From the NCBI GenBank assembly GCA_041393395.1, contig JAWKKG010000005.1, positions 372,001 through 436,000 of the forward strand: 64,000 nt of DNA, given 5' to 3'. The notes below the pieces were generated by a model, which was not told the origin of the DNA, ran no database searches, and was given only the letters and a program-made list of their open reading frames with translations. Every line of letters begins with the position of its first letter. Position 1 is the first letter of the stretch. This document shows positions 8,911 through 17,279 of this stretch, one piece after another. The position numbers were made by a program, and so were the translations under genes. This stretch comes from JAGQIB01 sp041393395 (GTDB lineage: Bacteria; ARS69).

Positions 8911-9860
8911 CGGCCGGCCCCGCCGGCACCCGCGCCGGAGCGTCCCCGCGCACGCATCACCCGGAAGAACTCCGGCCAGAGGAACAGGAACGGCCAGCGC
9001 CGCCGACGTTCGGTCAAGTGCACCTTCACCCCCGTGCGGCGCTCCACCTTCGCCGCCAGATAATCGAGCCAGCCGTCGAACGTCAGCACGTACTTCGCCC
9101 AGCGCCACGTGGCCCGGCGCTTGGAACGCGCGAAGAAACGTCGCGACGCCGCGCGATCCCGCTCGGCCGGCGGAGGATCGTACGCGAAGAGGGCGCCGCG
9201 ACGCACGATCTCCCCGCTCGCGGCCGCGTCCCCCAGCACCCGTTCATACGTGACGATCAGGTGCTCGCGTTGCACCGCGAAGACCTGCCCCACCCGATCC
9301 GCGGACTCGGGCCGGATCTCGCCCCCGTACGACACCTCCAGCATCCGCCGCGCGAACGCCTCGGCGTCGAACGGCTCCGGCAGCCACGGGCGCAGCCATC
9401 CCACCACCGCGCGGCGGTTCGTGGCCAGGCACTCCTCGAGCCACCGCCCCGCCGCCGGGTCGCGGGCCTGCACCACCGCCACGTGCTGCATGAGCCGCCC
9501 CCGCAGGAACTGGTCCTTCGCGGCCGGCGAGAGCGCCCGCTCGAAGTCGTCCTTGCCGATCACGAACACCTTGGCGCCCGGACCGTTCGCGTCGGGCGGG
9601 AAACGGAGGATGTCCGGCGGGATCCATCGGTTGAGGCGAGCGAGGAAGGAGGGGCCGTGCGGGGCGGGACACAGCGCCGACGTCCGCTCGAAGAACGTCC
9701 GGGCCGGCTCCACCACCGCCACGAGGTCGTGAGCGCTCGCCTTGCCGGGCGAGGACCCCGTCATCGTGGAGCCGAAATGGACTACACCGAGCAGGGCGTC
9801 GCCCGCGGCCACGGCCAGGCGCCCCGCGACGTCTCCCGCCGAGCCCGGTGCGCCGCTCAC
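8907..9860 (-). CDS. Tam41-like phosphatidate cytidylyltransferase (CDP-diacylglycerol synthase)
   Basis: The 317-aa protein shows no obvious membrane spans. The nucleotidyltransferase-type start VVHFGSTMTG...HDLVAVVEP matches the GS-x(n)-D-L/I-x-V-V of Tam41. Downstream, KVFVIGKDDFERAL...FLRGRLMQHV corresponds to the Tam41 block K(F/Y)GV(I/V)...L.GRL.KP(V), and MLEVSYGGEIRPE...VGQVF to the LSY.GD.R...KV..IV block. Tam41 turns phosphatidic acid plus CTP into CDP-diacylglycerol and is best known from mitochondria; the usual bacterial enzyme is the unrelated polytopic CdsA. It overlaps both neighbours by 4 nt, between a PA-forming acyltransferase and a CDP-DAG-using transferase, which fits this reaction exactly. 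The family call is from remembered motif patterns. Confidence 0.72.
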   Translation of the reverse strand: MSGAPGSAGDVAGRLAVAAGDALLGVVHFGSTMTGSSPGKASAHDLVAVVEPARTFFERTSALCPAPHGPSFLARLNRWIPPDILRFPPDANGPGAKVFVIGKDDFERALSPAAKDQFLRGRLMQHVAVVQARDPAAGRWLEECLATNRRAVVGWLRPWLPEPFDAEAFARRMLEVSYGGEIRPESADRVGQVFAVQREHLIVTYERVLGDAAASGEIVRRGALFAYDPPPAERDRAASRRFFARSKRRATWRWAKYVLTFDGWLDYLAAKVERRTGVKVHLTERRRRWPFLFLWPEFFRVMRARGRSGAGAGGAGR

Positions 9861-10642
9861 GTCGCGCTCCTCCCGGACGCGGCCGGCCCGTCCGCGCTCT
9901 CCCGCAGCCCGGCGAGCAGGTCCGCCATCCGCTCCTCCATCTCCCCCACGAACCCCTCGAGATCGCCGTCCGGCTCCGGGCTCCGGAACGGCCCGGCCTG
10001 GGCGACCCGGCCCCGGAGGCCGACCAGCGCTCCCGGCAGGTCCGCGAACTTCCCCGCCGGCCAGAGCCCGTCCACGGCCACCACCCGAACCTCGAACGAC
10101 CGGCCCGCCAGCAGCGCCAGCAGTCCGGCCCGCTTGAACGGACCGAGTCGTCCGTCGCGGCTCCGGGTGCCCTCCGGATAGATAAGGAGAGGATGCTCGG
10201 AAGTCCGGGCGATCTCGGTCAACTCCTGCAATTGCCGGCGGTTCCGCTGCCCGGGCGACACCAGGGGGCAGTCCATCAAACGCAGCATGGGTGAAACCAG
10301 GGGGATCCCCCGACCGTATCGATCCCGTGTTACGATGCGCGGAAATCGCCCCTCCACCAAGATTACGGCCAAGGGGATGTCGAGGAGGGACTGATGATTC
10401 ATGAGAATCAGCGTATCCGGCGTCCCAAGAATTCGTTCAGAGAGGTCGATGGGAACGCCGCCGAGCCGTAGAATGCCAAGCACGGTTCGGGCGACCCAGC
10501 GGATCCATCCCGTCAGGTAGGCGTCGCCACGGAGCCGGTAGAGCGGGGTGACGAACCAACGGAGGATCGGGTCCAGGATCAGGATCCAGAGGGACACCGC
10601 GACGAGCGCGAGTCCCGCCCGAAGTTTCCTGGCGAATTCCAT
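9857..10642 (-). CDS. plsC: 1-acylglycerol-3-phosphate O-acyltransferase (PlsC-like)
   Basis: This PlsC/LPLAT protein has the catalytic motif NHQSLLDIP (H-x4-D), the arginine-containing block PRIVTRDRYGRG and the substrate-binding motif IYPEGTRSRDG. An N-terminal membrane segment (LALVAVSLWILILDPIL) anchors it in the inner membrane. It acylates lysophosphatidic acid to phosphatidic acid. ATG 10642 is chosen just before the basic and hydrophobic anchor; a TTG at 10729 would add 29 residues. The stop overlaps the start of the Tam41-like gene (ATGA), so product and next enzyme are coupled. It is the first gene of a run of overlapping minus-strand genes and is transcribed divergently from the PLP-enzyme gene. 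Confidence 0.85.
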   Translation of the reverse strand: MEFARKLRAGLALVAVSLWILILDPILRWFVTPLYRLRGDAYLTGWIRWVARTVLGILRLGGVPIDLSERILGTPDTLILMNHQSLLDIPLAVILVEGRFPRIVTRDRYGRGIPLVSPMLRLMDCPLVSPGQRNRRQLQELTEIARTSEHPLLIYPEGTRSRDGRLGPFKRAGLLALLAGRSFEVRVVAVDGLWPAGKFADLPGALVGLRGRVAQAGPFRSPEPDGDLEGFVGEMEERMADLLAGLRESADGPAASGRSAT

Positions 10643-10788
10643 CGAGAACCCCGGGACGAGAAGCCAGCGGAGGGGAATCGAGCGTGCCGAGAGAGCGCAA
10701 CGGTAGGTCGGGGTTTCCGGAGCCGTCAACGGGCCCGGCGCGGCAGGCGGGGTCTTCGGCCCCCCCGGCCCGGAGCGGGGACGGCCGG

Positions 10789-12117
10789 ATGACCGAGAAC
10801 CGGATCGTGCGACTGGAGCCCACGGCCCCGCGGTCGGCGAGTGCTCCGGCGCCTGCCGCCCGGGTCCACGACGGCCAGCTCACCGAGTACGACTACAGCA
10901 ATTTCTACTGGGGGACCGGCGAGGATCCGTTCGTCATCCTGCAGCCGTTCCGCGAATGGTACGACCAGGCGCACCAGTGGGGTTACTACCAGTTCGGCCA
11001 GCCGCTGCAGACGGCCCCGCGCACCACGGTCGACATCGTGGAGGCGAAGGGGCGGGAGCGCCTGGACGGCCTGATCAACTTCGCGTCGTACAACTATCTC
11101 GGTCTGTCCTATCGACCCGAGGTGATCGCGGCCGCCCAGGAGGCGCTCGCCGTGTACGGCCTCGGCGCGAGCGGGTCGCCGATCCTGTCCGGGACGTTCG
11201 ATCTCCACGAGCAGCTCTCGGAGGAGCTCGCGGACTTCAAGGGCACGGAGCGCGCGCTCCTGTTCCCCACCGGATTCGCGGCGAACCTCGGCGCGATCGC
11301 CGGCCTCATGCGACCCGGCGACTACGTGATCGCGGATCAGTACGCGCACGCGTCGATCGTGGACGGCATCGTGCTGTCCAAGGCCACGCCGCGCTTCTTC
11401 CGCCACAACGACATGAACGACCTGGAGAAGAAGCTGCGCCGCTGCGACGGCAAGAAGCTCGTCGTGGTCGAGGGTGTCTATTCCATGGACGGCGACATCG
11501 CCGACCTGCCCGCGATCGTGGAGCTGTGCCAGCGCTACGAGGCGCGCCTGCTCGTGGACGAGGCGCACTCGGCGTTCCTGTTCGGCGAGAAGGGCCGCGG
11601 CGTGGTCGAGCACTTCGGGCTCGAAGGCCAGGTCGACATCCAGATGGGCACGTTCTCCAAAAGCCTCGGCGGGATCGGCGGCTACATCGCTGCGTCGCGG
11701 TCGCTCATCTCCTACCTCCGCGGCTTCGCGCGCTCGTACGTGTTCTCGTGCGCCATGCCGCCGGCCATCGCGGCCGGTCTGCGCGAATCGCTGCGGCTGT
11801 GTCGCCAGGAACCGGAGCTGCGGGCGCGGCTCTGGGAGAACGTGGAACTGCTGCAGGGTCTGCTGCGCGGCGCCGGCATCGACGTCGGCAACTCGCAGTC
11901 GCAGGTGATCCCGATCTTCGTCCGCGACGATCAGCGCATCTTCCGCCTCGGCGAGGAGCTGCTGCACGCGGGCGTGTTCCTGCAGCCGATCCGCTACCCC
12001 GCGGTGAGCAAGCACCAGTCCCGCTTCCGCATTTCCGTTTCCGCCGCGCACTCGAAGGAAGAGCTCGAGCGCGGCGCCGAGATCATCTCCCAAGTCCTTG
12101 GAAGGCACTCGTCATGA
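10789..12117 (+). CDS. Serine-palmitoyltransferase/AOS-family PLP enzyme
   Basis: The 442-aa alpha-oxoamine synthase family protein has an N-terminal region with YYQFGQPLQTAP, then NFASYNYLGLSYRP, GASGSPILSGTFDLHEQL (substrate loop), LLVDEAHSAF (the DEAH aspartate contacts the PLP ring nitrogen) and the PLP-lysine motif TFSKSLGGIGGY with Lys291. Family enzymes condense an amino acid with an acyl-CoA and release CO2. The likely roles are serine palmitoyltransferase (sphingolipid base synthesis) or 2-amino-3-ketobutyrate CoA ligase/BioF. The lipid-enzyme neighbours favour the first, but no ceramide synthase or CerR is in the window. ATG 10789 is chosen; an upstream frame extension lacks conserved sequence. 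The next gene overlaps by 4 nt. Confidence 0.75.
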   Translation: MTENRIVRLEPTAPRSASAPAPAARVHDGQLTEYDYSNFYWGTGEDPFVILQPFREWYDQAHQWGYYQFGQPLQTAPRTTVDIVEAKGRERLDGLINFASYNYLGLSYRPEVIAAAQEALAVYGLGASGSPILSGTFDLHEQLSEELADFKGTERALLFPTGFAANLGAIAGLMRPGDYVIADQYAHASIVDGIVLSKATPRFFRHNDMNDLEKKLRRCDGKKLVVVEGVYSMDGDIADLPAIVELCQRYEARLLVDEAHSAFLFGEKGRGVVEHFGLEGQVDIQMGTFSKSLGGIGGYIAASRSLISYLRGFARSYVFSCAMPPAIAAGLRESLRLCRQEPELRARLWENVELLQGLLRGAGIDVGNSQSQVIPIFVRDDQRIFRLGEELLHAGVFLQPIRYPAVSKHQSRFRISVSAAHSKEELERGAEIISQVLGRHSS

Positions 12118-12785
12118 ACCTGACGCACTACGGATTCAAGACGGCGATGAGCGCGTTCTTCGAGATGGAGACCGAGCTCGCGTCACGTCTCCTGCCGAAG
12201 CACCTTCATCCGCTCGAGGTCAAGCACGGCTCCGCCATCTTCGCGGTGACCGCGTTCGACTTCACGGATTCCATGGTCGGCACGTACGAGGAAATCGTGC
12301 TGGCCGTGATCGTGCCGCCGCTCGTTCAGCCCGGCGCGGCGTTCCCGAAGTCCGCGTTCTACCCGTTCCTGGTGGGAACGAGCACGGAGGCGTCGCGCCT
12401 CCACGCGATCGAGCGCTGGCACCTGCCGCACCACATGGCCGACGTGGGCGTCCGCTTCCAGGAGGAGGAGGATCGCCTGCAGGTCGCGGTCCACGAGGGC
12501 AAGTCCCCGATCCTCGACCTCGAGATCGGCGCGCACATGTGGCACCAGGCGGATGACCTGTACCAGTCGTTCATGATCGACGGCGACCGCCAGTTCAAGG
12601 TCGACATCCACATGCGCGGCCACTTCTCCGAGCACGAGGAGGAGACCGGCAGCCTGATCCTGCACCCGCACGCGATGACCCGCGAGCTCGATCCCGACGC
12701 GATCGAGACCATCCCGTTCCGCGAACTGTGGATGAAGACCGGGAAGCAGACGTTCGAGGAGCTCGAGACGCTCGAGACGGTCTGA
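12114..12785 (+). CDS. Acetoacetate-decarboxylase-fold protein lacking the lysine pair
   Basis: The 223-aa protein starts ATGA-coupled to the PLP-enzyme gene. It resembles the acetoacetate decarboxylase superfamily: RLLPKHLHPLEV (cf. LLPEPLEP), GTYEEIVLAVIVPP (cf. GPY.EV.LAVPV) and AIERWHLPHHMADV (cf. REIWGFPKKLA). The position of the Schiff-base Lys-Lys pair is occupied by His-His, so classical decarboxylation by lysine imine is not expected. Its coupling suggests it works on, or binds, the product of the PLP enzyme, perhaps a 3-keto sphingoid base. Family assignment is by motif pattern only and the function is unknown. Confidence 0.55.
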   Translation: MNLTHYGFKTAMSAFFEMETELASRLLPKHLHPLEVKHGSAIFAVTAFDFTDSMVGTYEEIVLAVIVPPLVQPGAAFPKSAFYPFLVGTSTEASRLHAIERWHLPHHMADVGVRFQEEEDRLQVAVHEGKSPILDLEIGAHMWHQADDLYQSFMIDGDRQFKVDIHMRGHFSEHEEETGSLILHPHAMTRELDPDAIETIPFRELWMKTGKQTFEELETLETV

Positions 12786-12824
12786 CCGTCTCGTGAGCCG
12801 TTTCGTGGGAGACCGCACGACGCC

Positions 12825-12858
12825 ACGCGCTTCCGGGATCCGGGAGCGCGTTGCCTTT
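12825..12858 (+). terminator. Hairpin terminator after the PLP-enzyme/ADC-like pair
   Basis: ACGCGCTTCCGG and CCGGGAGCGCGT form a 12-bp stem (one G-T pair) with a 3-nt loop, followed by TGCCTTT. A smaller inverted repeat (GAGACGG/CCGTCTC, 12774-12792) spans the stop codon of the upstream gene. The site separates the lipid kinase gene from the preceding unit. Confidence 0.65.
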
Positions 12859-12872
12859 GGGGGGGACGGGTC

Positions 12873-13775
12873 GTGAGCGACGTCTTCGTGCTCTTCAACC
12901 CGGCGGCCGGCCGGGGACGCGGCGCGCGCCGCATCCCGCGATTCCGGGAGCTCCTCGATCGCGCAATGCCGGGCCGCTGGACGGAGGCCACGACGTCGCG
13001 AGCCGGCGAGGAGGCGTCGCTCGTGGACGCCGCGCTGGATCGCGGGTACGACACGATCGTGGCCGTCGGCGGCGACGGCACGTGGAGCGCCGTGGCCGAC
13101 CGGATCGCGCGTCGCGCCGAGCCGCGCCCGAAGCTCGCTCTCCTTCCCGGCGGCACCGGCAACGACTTCGGCAAGTCACTCGGCATCGTCTGGGACCGCG
13201 CGGAGGAGATCGTCGCCTCGATCGCGACCGGACGCACGCGGCGGGTGGACGTCGGCCGCGTGGGCGAGCGCACGTTCCTGAACGTCGTGGGCATGGGCTT
13301 CGACATCGCCGTGATCGACGACTCCTACCGCGTGCCGATCCTCAAGGGCGACGCGCTGTACAAGTTCTGCGCGCTGCGCCAGCTGTTCTCGTTCCCGGGG
13401 CAGCGCTTCCGCGTACGCGGCGAGAACGGCGACGGAGACGTCGAGCCGGTCGCGCACCTCATGCTCGTCGTGGCGAACGGACGCTACTTCGGCGGATCCT
13501 TCGACATCGCGCCGGACGCGGACCTCGCCGACGGCGCGATCGACGTCGTGTCGATTCGCGACGCGCGTCCCCTCACGCGCGCCAAGCTGTTCGGTCTCGT
13601 CGCGAAGGGGCAACACGTCGGACACGAGAGGGTCACGATCCGGCACGGCGCCCGCTTCGAGATCGACTTCCAGGGACCGCTCCGCTACGAAGTCGACGGC
13701 GAGGTGTTCGAGACCTCCGGGAGCCGTCTCGTCATCGAGTCCGTGCCGGGAGCGCTGGAGATCGTCGTTCCGTGA
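12873..13775 (+). CDS. Diacylglycerol/sphingosine-kinase-like lipid kinase
   Basis: The 300-aa DAGK_cat family protein has VLFNPAAGRGRGA at the N-terminus, the nucleotide-binding motif AVGGDGTWSAVAD, PGGTGNDFGKSLG, and later MLVVANGRYFGGSFDIAPDA with DGAIDVVSI. These match YegS/BmrU/DgkB lipid kinases, which phosphorylate diacylglycerol or a sphingoid/ceramide alcohol at the membrane surface. Start GTG 12873 follows a G-rich Shine-Dalgarno region. Its stop overlaps the start of the next membrane protein (GTGA). Next to a serine-palmitoyltransferase-type enzyme a sphingolipid substrate is attractive, but substrates are not readable from sequence. Confidence 0.85.
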   Translation: MSDVFVLFNPAAGRGRGARRIPRFRELLDRAMPGRWTEATTSRAGEEASLVDAALDRGYDTIVAVGGDGTWSAVADRIARRAEPRPKLALLPGGTGNDFGKSLGIVWDRAEEIVASIATGRTRRVDVGRVGERTFLNVVGMGFDIAVIDDSYRVPILKGDALYKFCALRQLFSFPGQRFRVRGENGDGDVEPVAHLMLVVANGRYFGGSFDIAPDADLADGAIDVVSIRDARPLTRAKLFGLVAKGQHVGHERVTIRHGARFEIDFQGPLRYEVDGEVFETSGSRLVIESVPGALEIVVP

Positions 13776-14335
13776 GCGCGCCCTGGGCACGGAGAATCCT
13801 CCGCTCGAAGTTCCTGTGGACGGTCGTGATCCTGGTGGCCGCCGGCCTCGCGGCGAACCGATGGGTGGAACTGGAGGGCGGTCCGCGCGAGGCGATCCGC
13901 CAGTGGGGCGTATGGGGACCGCTCGTGGCGTTCGTGGTGCAGACGATCACCACCATGACCCCGGTCGGCGCCGTCTTCCTCGCCGTGGTGAACGGCGCGC
14001 TGTTCGGCCCGCAGCTCGGCACCGGCATCAATCTCGCGAGCGGCGTGGTCGGCGGCGTGATGATGTACTTCGTGTGGCGACGCGGGAATCACGAGTTCGA
14101 CATCCAGCAGAAGATGCGGCGGCTTCCGGCGTGGTTCCATCGGCACGCGGGCGACAACCTCTGGTTCCTCACCGCGCTGCGGCTGTTCCCCTGGGCCGGC
14201 GGGTCGCTCGCCGACCTCGTCGCGGGATCGCACCAGGTTCCGCTGCGCACCCAGATCGCGAGCCTGATCATCGGCTACGCGCCGGGGTCCCTGATCTACG
14301 CGCTGATCGGAGCGGGGCTGCTGCGCCTCGGGTAG
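13772..14335 (+). CDS. VTT/TVP38 (SNARE-associated, DedA-like) membrane protein
   Basis: The 187-aa protein starts at GTG 13772, overlapping the kinase stop. Hydrophobic segments include FLWTVVILVAAGLAANRWV, GVWGPLVAFVVQTITTM and a C-terminal SLIIGYAPGSLIYALIGAG. The middle has the family's re-entrant pattern (GAVFLAVVNGALFGPQLGTGINLASGVVGG) and the F/WLTALRLFPWAGGSLADLVAG block, with the arginine and proline typical of VTT proteins. Members act in lipid scrambling or trafficking (DedA, TMEM41/64). Coupling to a lipid kinase fits such a role. Confidence 0.8.
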   Translation: MSAPWARRILRSKFLWTVVILVAAGLAANRWVELEGGPREAIRQWGVWGPLVAFVVQTITTMTPVGAVFLAVVNGALFGPQLGTGINLASGVVGGVMMYFVWRRGNHEFDIQQKMRRLPAWFHRHAGDNLWFLTALRLFPWAGGSLADLVAGSHQVPLRTQIASLIIGYAPGSLIYALIGAGLLRLG

Positions 14336-14477
14336 GCGGGGGCCGGATTCTCCCGGCGTGCCACTGGGAGATCCGGGGCGTGGAGACCTTTCGTCGCGGA
14401 CGGTTCGACCGGGTGAGCGTTGCGGGAATCCCGGCGAGCCGCGAAGATGATTGCTCTCCTCTCTCTCCGGGGCTTCC

Positions 14478-17255
14478 GTGACCCGATTCCGAAGTGTGCG
14501 CTCCTGGTTCCGCCGCTCACCGCTTCCACCGATCGCCTTCGCGTGGGTGGCCCTCGCGATCGGAGTCTCCGGGTGCACGTCGAGTGAGGAGAAGGCTCTC
14601 GCCGAGCGCTGCCCGAATCTCTCTCCGCGCGAGGTGCGACACCTGGTGCGAGACTCGGACGCAGCGCTTCGGTCGTGGCTCGACGGGCTCGACGGGCCGG
14701 CAATCCGCCAGCTGATCGCGGAAGTCCGGTACTTCACGTCGCAGGACGATGTCGAGGGATTCGAGGACTACTGGGCGCACGGGCTCCCCGTGTGCAGGCG
14801 ACTCGCGTCCTACGTGGCCGAGAGGTTCGACGACGAGACCTACTCCTCGCAGTGCGACCGCTTCGAACGATCGAGCCCTGCGGAGGAGTGGGCCCACCTG
14901 GATCGGATGGCCGAGCTCCAGCGAGCCCAGGATCAGCTCGACGCCGGTTCGCCGGATTGCGTGCGGCTCACCGAGGAGCGGCGGGAGGCCGGTCGAGCGA
15001 TCGGCGACTGGGTCCGGGTCTCGGTGGAAGAAGGACTTCTCGCTTCGCTCGCCTACGCGCGCGGCGACGCCGAGGACTGGTACCGACACACGCAGGAGGC
15101 ATTGACGGTGGCGCGCCGGCACCGGCTGGCCACCATGGAGGCCCAGACGCTCGGTGTGGCCGCGATCTATCATGGGCGCACCGCACCGGAATCCACGCAG
15201 TACTACTTCGATCTCGCGCTGGCGCGCGCGACGGCCGCGGACATTCCGGAGCAGGCCGGACGAATCCACGGACTGCGGGCGCGCAGTCTGCAGTCGCATG
15301 GTCGGTTCGTCGCCGCTCGCGAAGAGCATCAGCGTGCGCTCCGGGTGTGGGATCGCTCCTCCGTTCCGTGGAGGGGCGTGCGCCAGCTCACGGAGGCTGC
15401 CGACTTCTATCTCACGCTGGGCGCGAACGACGTCGCGTTTCGACTCGTTCGCCGCGGGCAAGCACTCCTGCATCAGGCCGAACAGGCAGCCGGGAACGAG
15501 CCCCAGCTCGCGCTGGGCCTGCGTCTCGCCTACCAGGCCGCACAGCCGATCATGCGGGACCCGGAACAACGGGAGCGCGCGTGGGAGCTGCTCGAGGAAC
15601 TCGCTGCGGGACCGGACGGGAATCCCGCCGAGACGGAGGCCCATTCGCGAGTCTTCAACACGCGGATCGCGCTCGCCCTCGAGATCGGTCGCACGGCTAC
15701 TGCCGACTCCCTTCTCACCGAGTTTCGCGAGCGTGCCGAGCGCCGGGGGCAGCCGGTGGATCTTCTCCAGGCCGCGGTGCTCGAACTCTCGGTCGCCGTC
15801 GCCCGCGGCGAATGGGACCGCGCCACCCGGGCTCTGCCGGAGGCCGATCGATGCTCGGAGGCCCTCGCCCGCTCCCTCCCGACCGCACGATGCCAGTACT
15901 TTTCGGCGTTGCTCGAGATCGCGGCACACGACGGACCGGCCGCGGCCCGGACCCAGGCAGTGGCGACCGCACTGACGTTTCTGATCGATACCTTCGATGG
16001 GGTCGAGCCCGGTCCCCAGGCGCATCTGTTCCTGAACCGGTTCGCGGGTCTGCGGTCCTCCCTCCACTCCGTCCTGTCGTCGAATCCCGAGGTCGGCTAC
16101 GAGTTCGAGTGGGGCTTCCGTTCGCTCCCGATCCCACGTTCGGAACGCCCGCGTCTCGGTGCCGAGGATGCCACGACACCGGCGGCGGTCGTGCACGCCT
16201 GGTGCGCGGCCCTCCGCGCGAGCCCTCCGCTCGTCGAGCGCGGAGAAGCGCACGTCCTCTATGCCGTGAACGGAGACTCGATCACCCGGTGGATTCGCAC
16301 CACCGGCGGCGTGCGCTCGGACACGCTCCGAATCACCGAGTTCGCGTCTCGCGATCTGGTGCAGAGCGCGCTGGACGCTCTGCGGGGCGGTCCCGCGATC
16401 GAGACGAGCGGACCTCTGCGTCGCCTGGCCGAGATCCTCCTTCCCCCGGAAGCGAGCGAGTTCCAACGCCTGCTGATCTCGCCCGCAGGCGCGTTCTCAC
16501 GCTTCCCGTTCGGCGCGCTCGACGTCGGATCGGAGGAATACACGCCGCTCCTCCTGCGGACGGAGCTCGCCACACTGCGGTCGACGCCGACGGTCTCCGC
16601 CGCGCGGAATCCCGCCGGCGCATGCCTCGCGATCGCTCCCACCTACTCGGAGGATCTGCGCCGGGAGTATCCGGATCTCGCTCCACTGACCGGCAACGTG
16701 CCCGAAGCGCGCCTCGTCGTCGCCGAGCTCGGAGGAGACGCGCTCTTGGGCAGCGACGCGGCGCTCGGTGCCGTGATCCGTCGCTGGGAGACCGCGCAGG
16801 TGCTGTGGTTCGCCGGACACGCGGTCCAGGATCCCGAGGTTCCCTTCGTGACCTTCCTCCCGCTCTCCCCCTCCGCCGAAGGCTCCGAGCATCTCGACGC
16901 GTTCGACATTCTCTCGGCCGATCTGACCGCGTGCGATCTGGTCGTGGTCACGGGGTGCGCCACGGGGGCACCCTACGTCTCGGTGGCGAGCGAGGCGCCT
17001 TCGCTCGGCGGCTACTTCGTGGACGCGGGGGCGGGAGCGGCCGTGAGCGCACGGGGGCGAATCCGGGACGACGAAGCGGTGGACTTCTCGCGGCGTTTCC
17101 TCGCGCAGCTCGGAGCCGGCCTGGATCCGACTCGCGCCTTGAACGTCGTCCGTCGCGAAATGTGCACGGAGTGGATGGAGGGCGCGCTCCCCGCGGACGT
17201 TGTCCTCGACGCCCCCGCCTGGACGAACTGGGAGATCGAACTGGCGCGGCCCTAG
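14478..17255 (+). CDS. CHAT-domain lipoprotein with TPR-like region
   Basis: The 925-aa protein (from GTG 14478; TTG 14451 is possible) begins with a basic region and a hydrophobic segment ending in the lipobox GVSGC (Cys33), predicting a membrane-anchored extracytoplasmic protein. Residues ~80-560 are helical TPR-like repeats (for example FDLALARATAADIPEQAG). The C-terminal ~350 residues form a CHAT (caspase-like) domain: ISPAGAFSRFPFGAL, the His motif LWFAGHAV (His781) and the Cys motif VVVTGCATG (Cys827), then GGYFVDAGAGAAVSARG. The His/Cys dyad is intact, so peptidase activity is possible; its substrate is unknown. The gene converges on the sigma/anti-sigma pair to its right with only 24 nt between. 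Confidence 0.85.
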   Translation: MTRFRSVRSWFRRSPLPPIAFAWVALAIGVSGCTSSEEKALAERCPNLSPREVRHLVRDSDAALRSWLDGLDGPAIRQLIAEVRYFTSQDDVEGFEDYWAHGLPVCRRLASYVAERFDDETYSSQCDRFERSSPAEEWAHLDRMAELQRAQDQLDAGSPDCVRLTEERREAGRAIGDWVRVSVEEGLLASLAYARGDAEDWYRHTQEALTVARRHRLATMEAQTLGVAAIYHGRTAPESTQYYFDLALARATAADIPEQAGRIHGLRARSLQSHGRFVAAREEHQRALRVWDRSSVPWRGVRQLTEAADFYLTLGANDVAFRLVRRGQALLHQAEQAAGNEPQLALGLRLAYQAAQPIMRDPEQRERAWELLEELAAGPDGNPAETEAHSRVFNTRIALALEIGRTATADSLLTEFRERAERRGQPVDLLQAAVLELSVAVARGEWDRATRALPEADRCSEALARSLPTARCQYFSALLEIAAHDGPAAARTQAVATALTFLIDTFDGVEPGPQAHLFLNRFAGLRSSLHSVLSSNPEVGYEFEWGFRSLPIPRSERPRLGAEDATTPAAVVHAWCAALRASPPLVERGEAHVLYAVNGDSITRWIRTTGGVRSDTLRITEFASRDLVQSALDALRGGPAIETSGPLRRLAEILLPPEASEFQRLLISPAGAFSRFPFGALDVGSEEYTPLLLRTELATLRSTPTVSAARNPAGACLAIAPTYSEDLRREYPDLAPLTGNVPEARLVVAELGGDALLGSDAALGAVIRRWETAQVLWFAGHAVQDPEVPFVTFLPLSPSAEGSEHLDAFDILSADLTACDLVVVTGCATGAPYVSVASEAPSLGGYFVDAGAGAAVSARGRIRDDEAVDFSRRFLAQLGAGLDPTRALNVVRREMCTEWMEGALPADVVLDAPAWTNWEIELARP

Positions 17256-17279
17256 AGTGTCTCGACCTGCGAGCGACGG

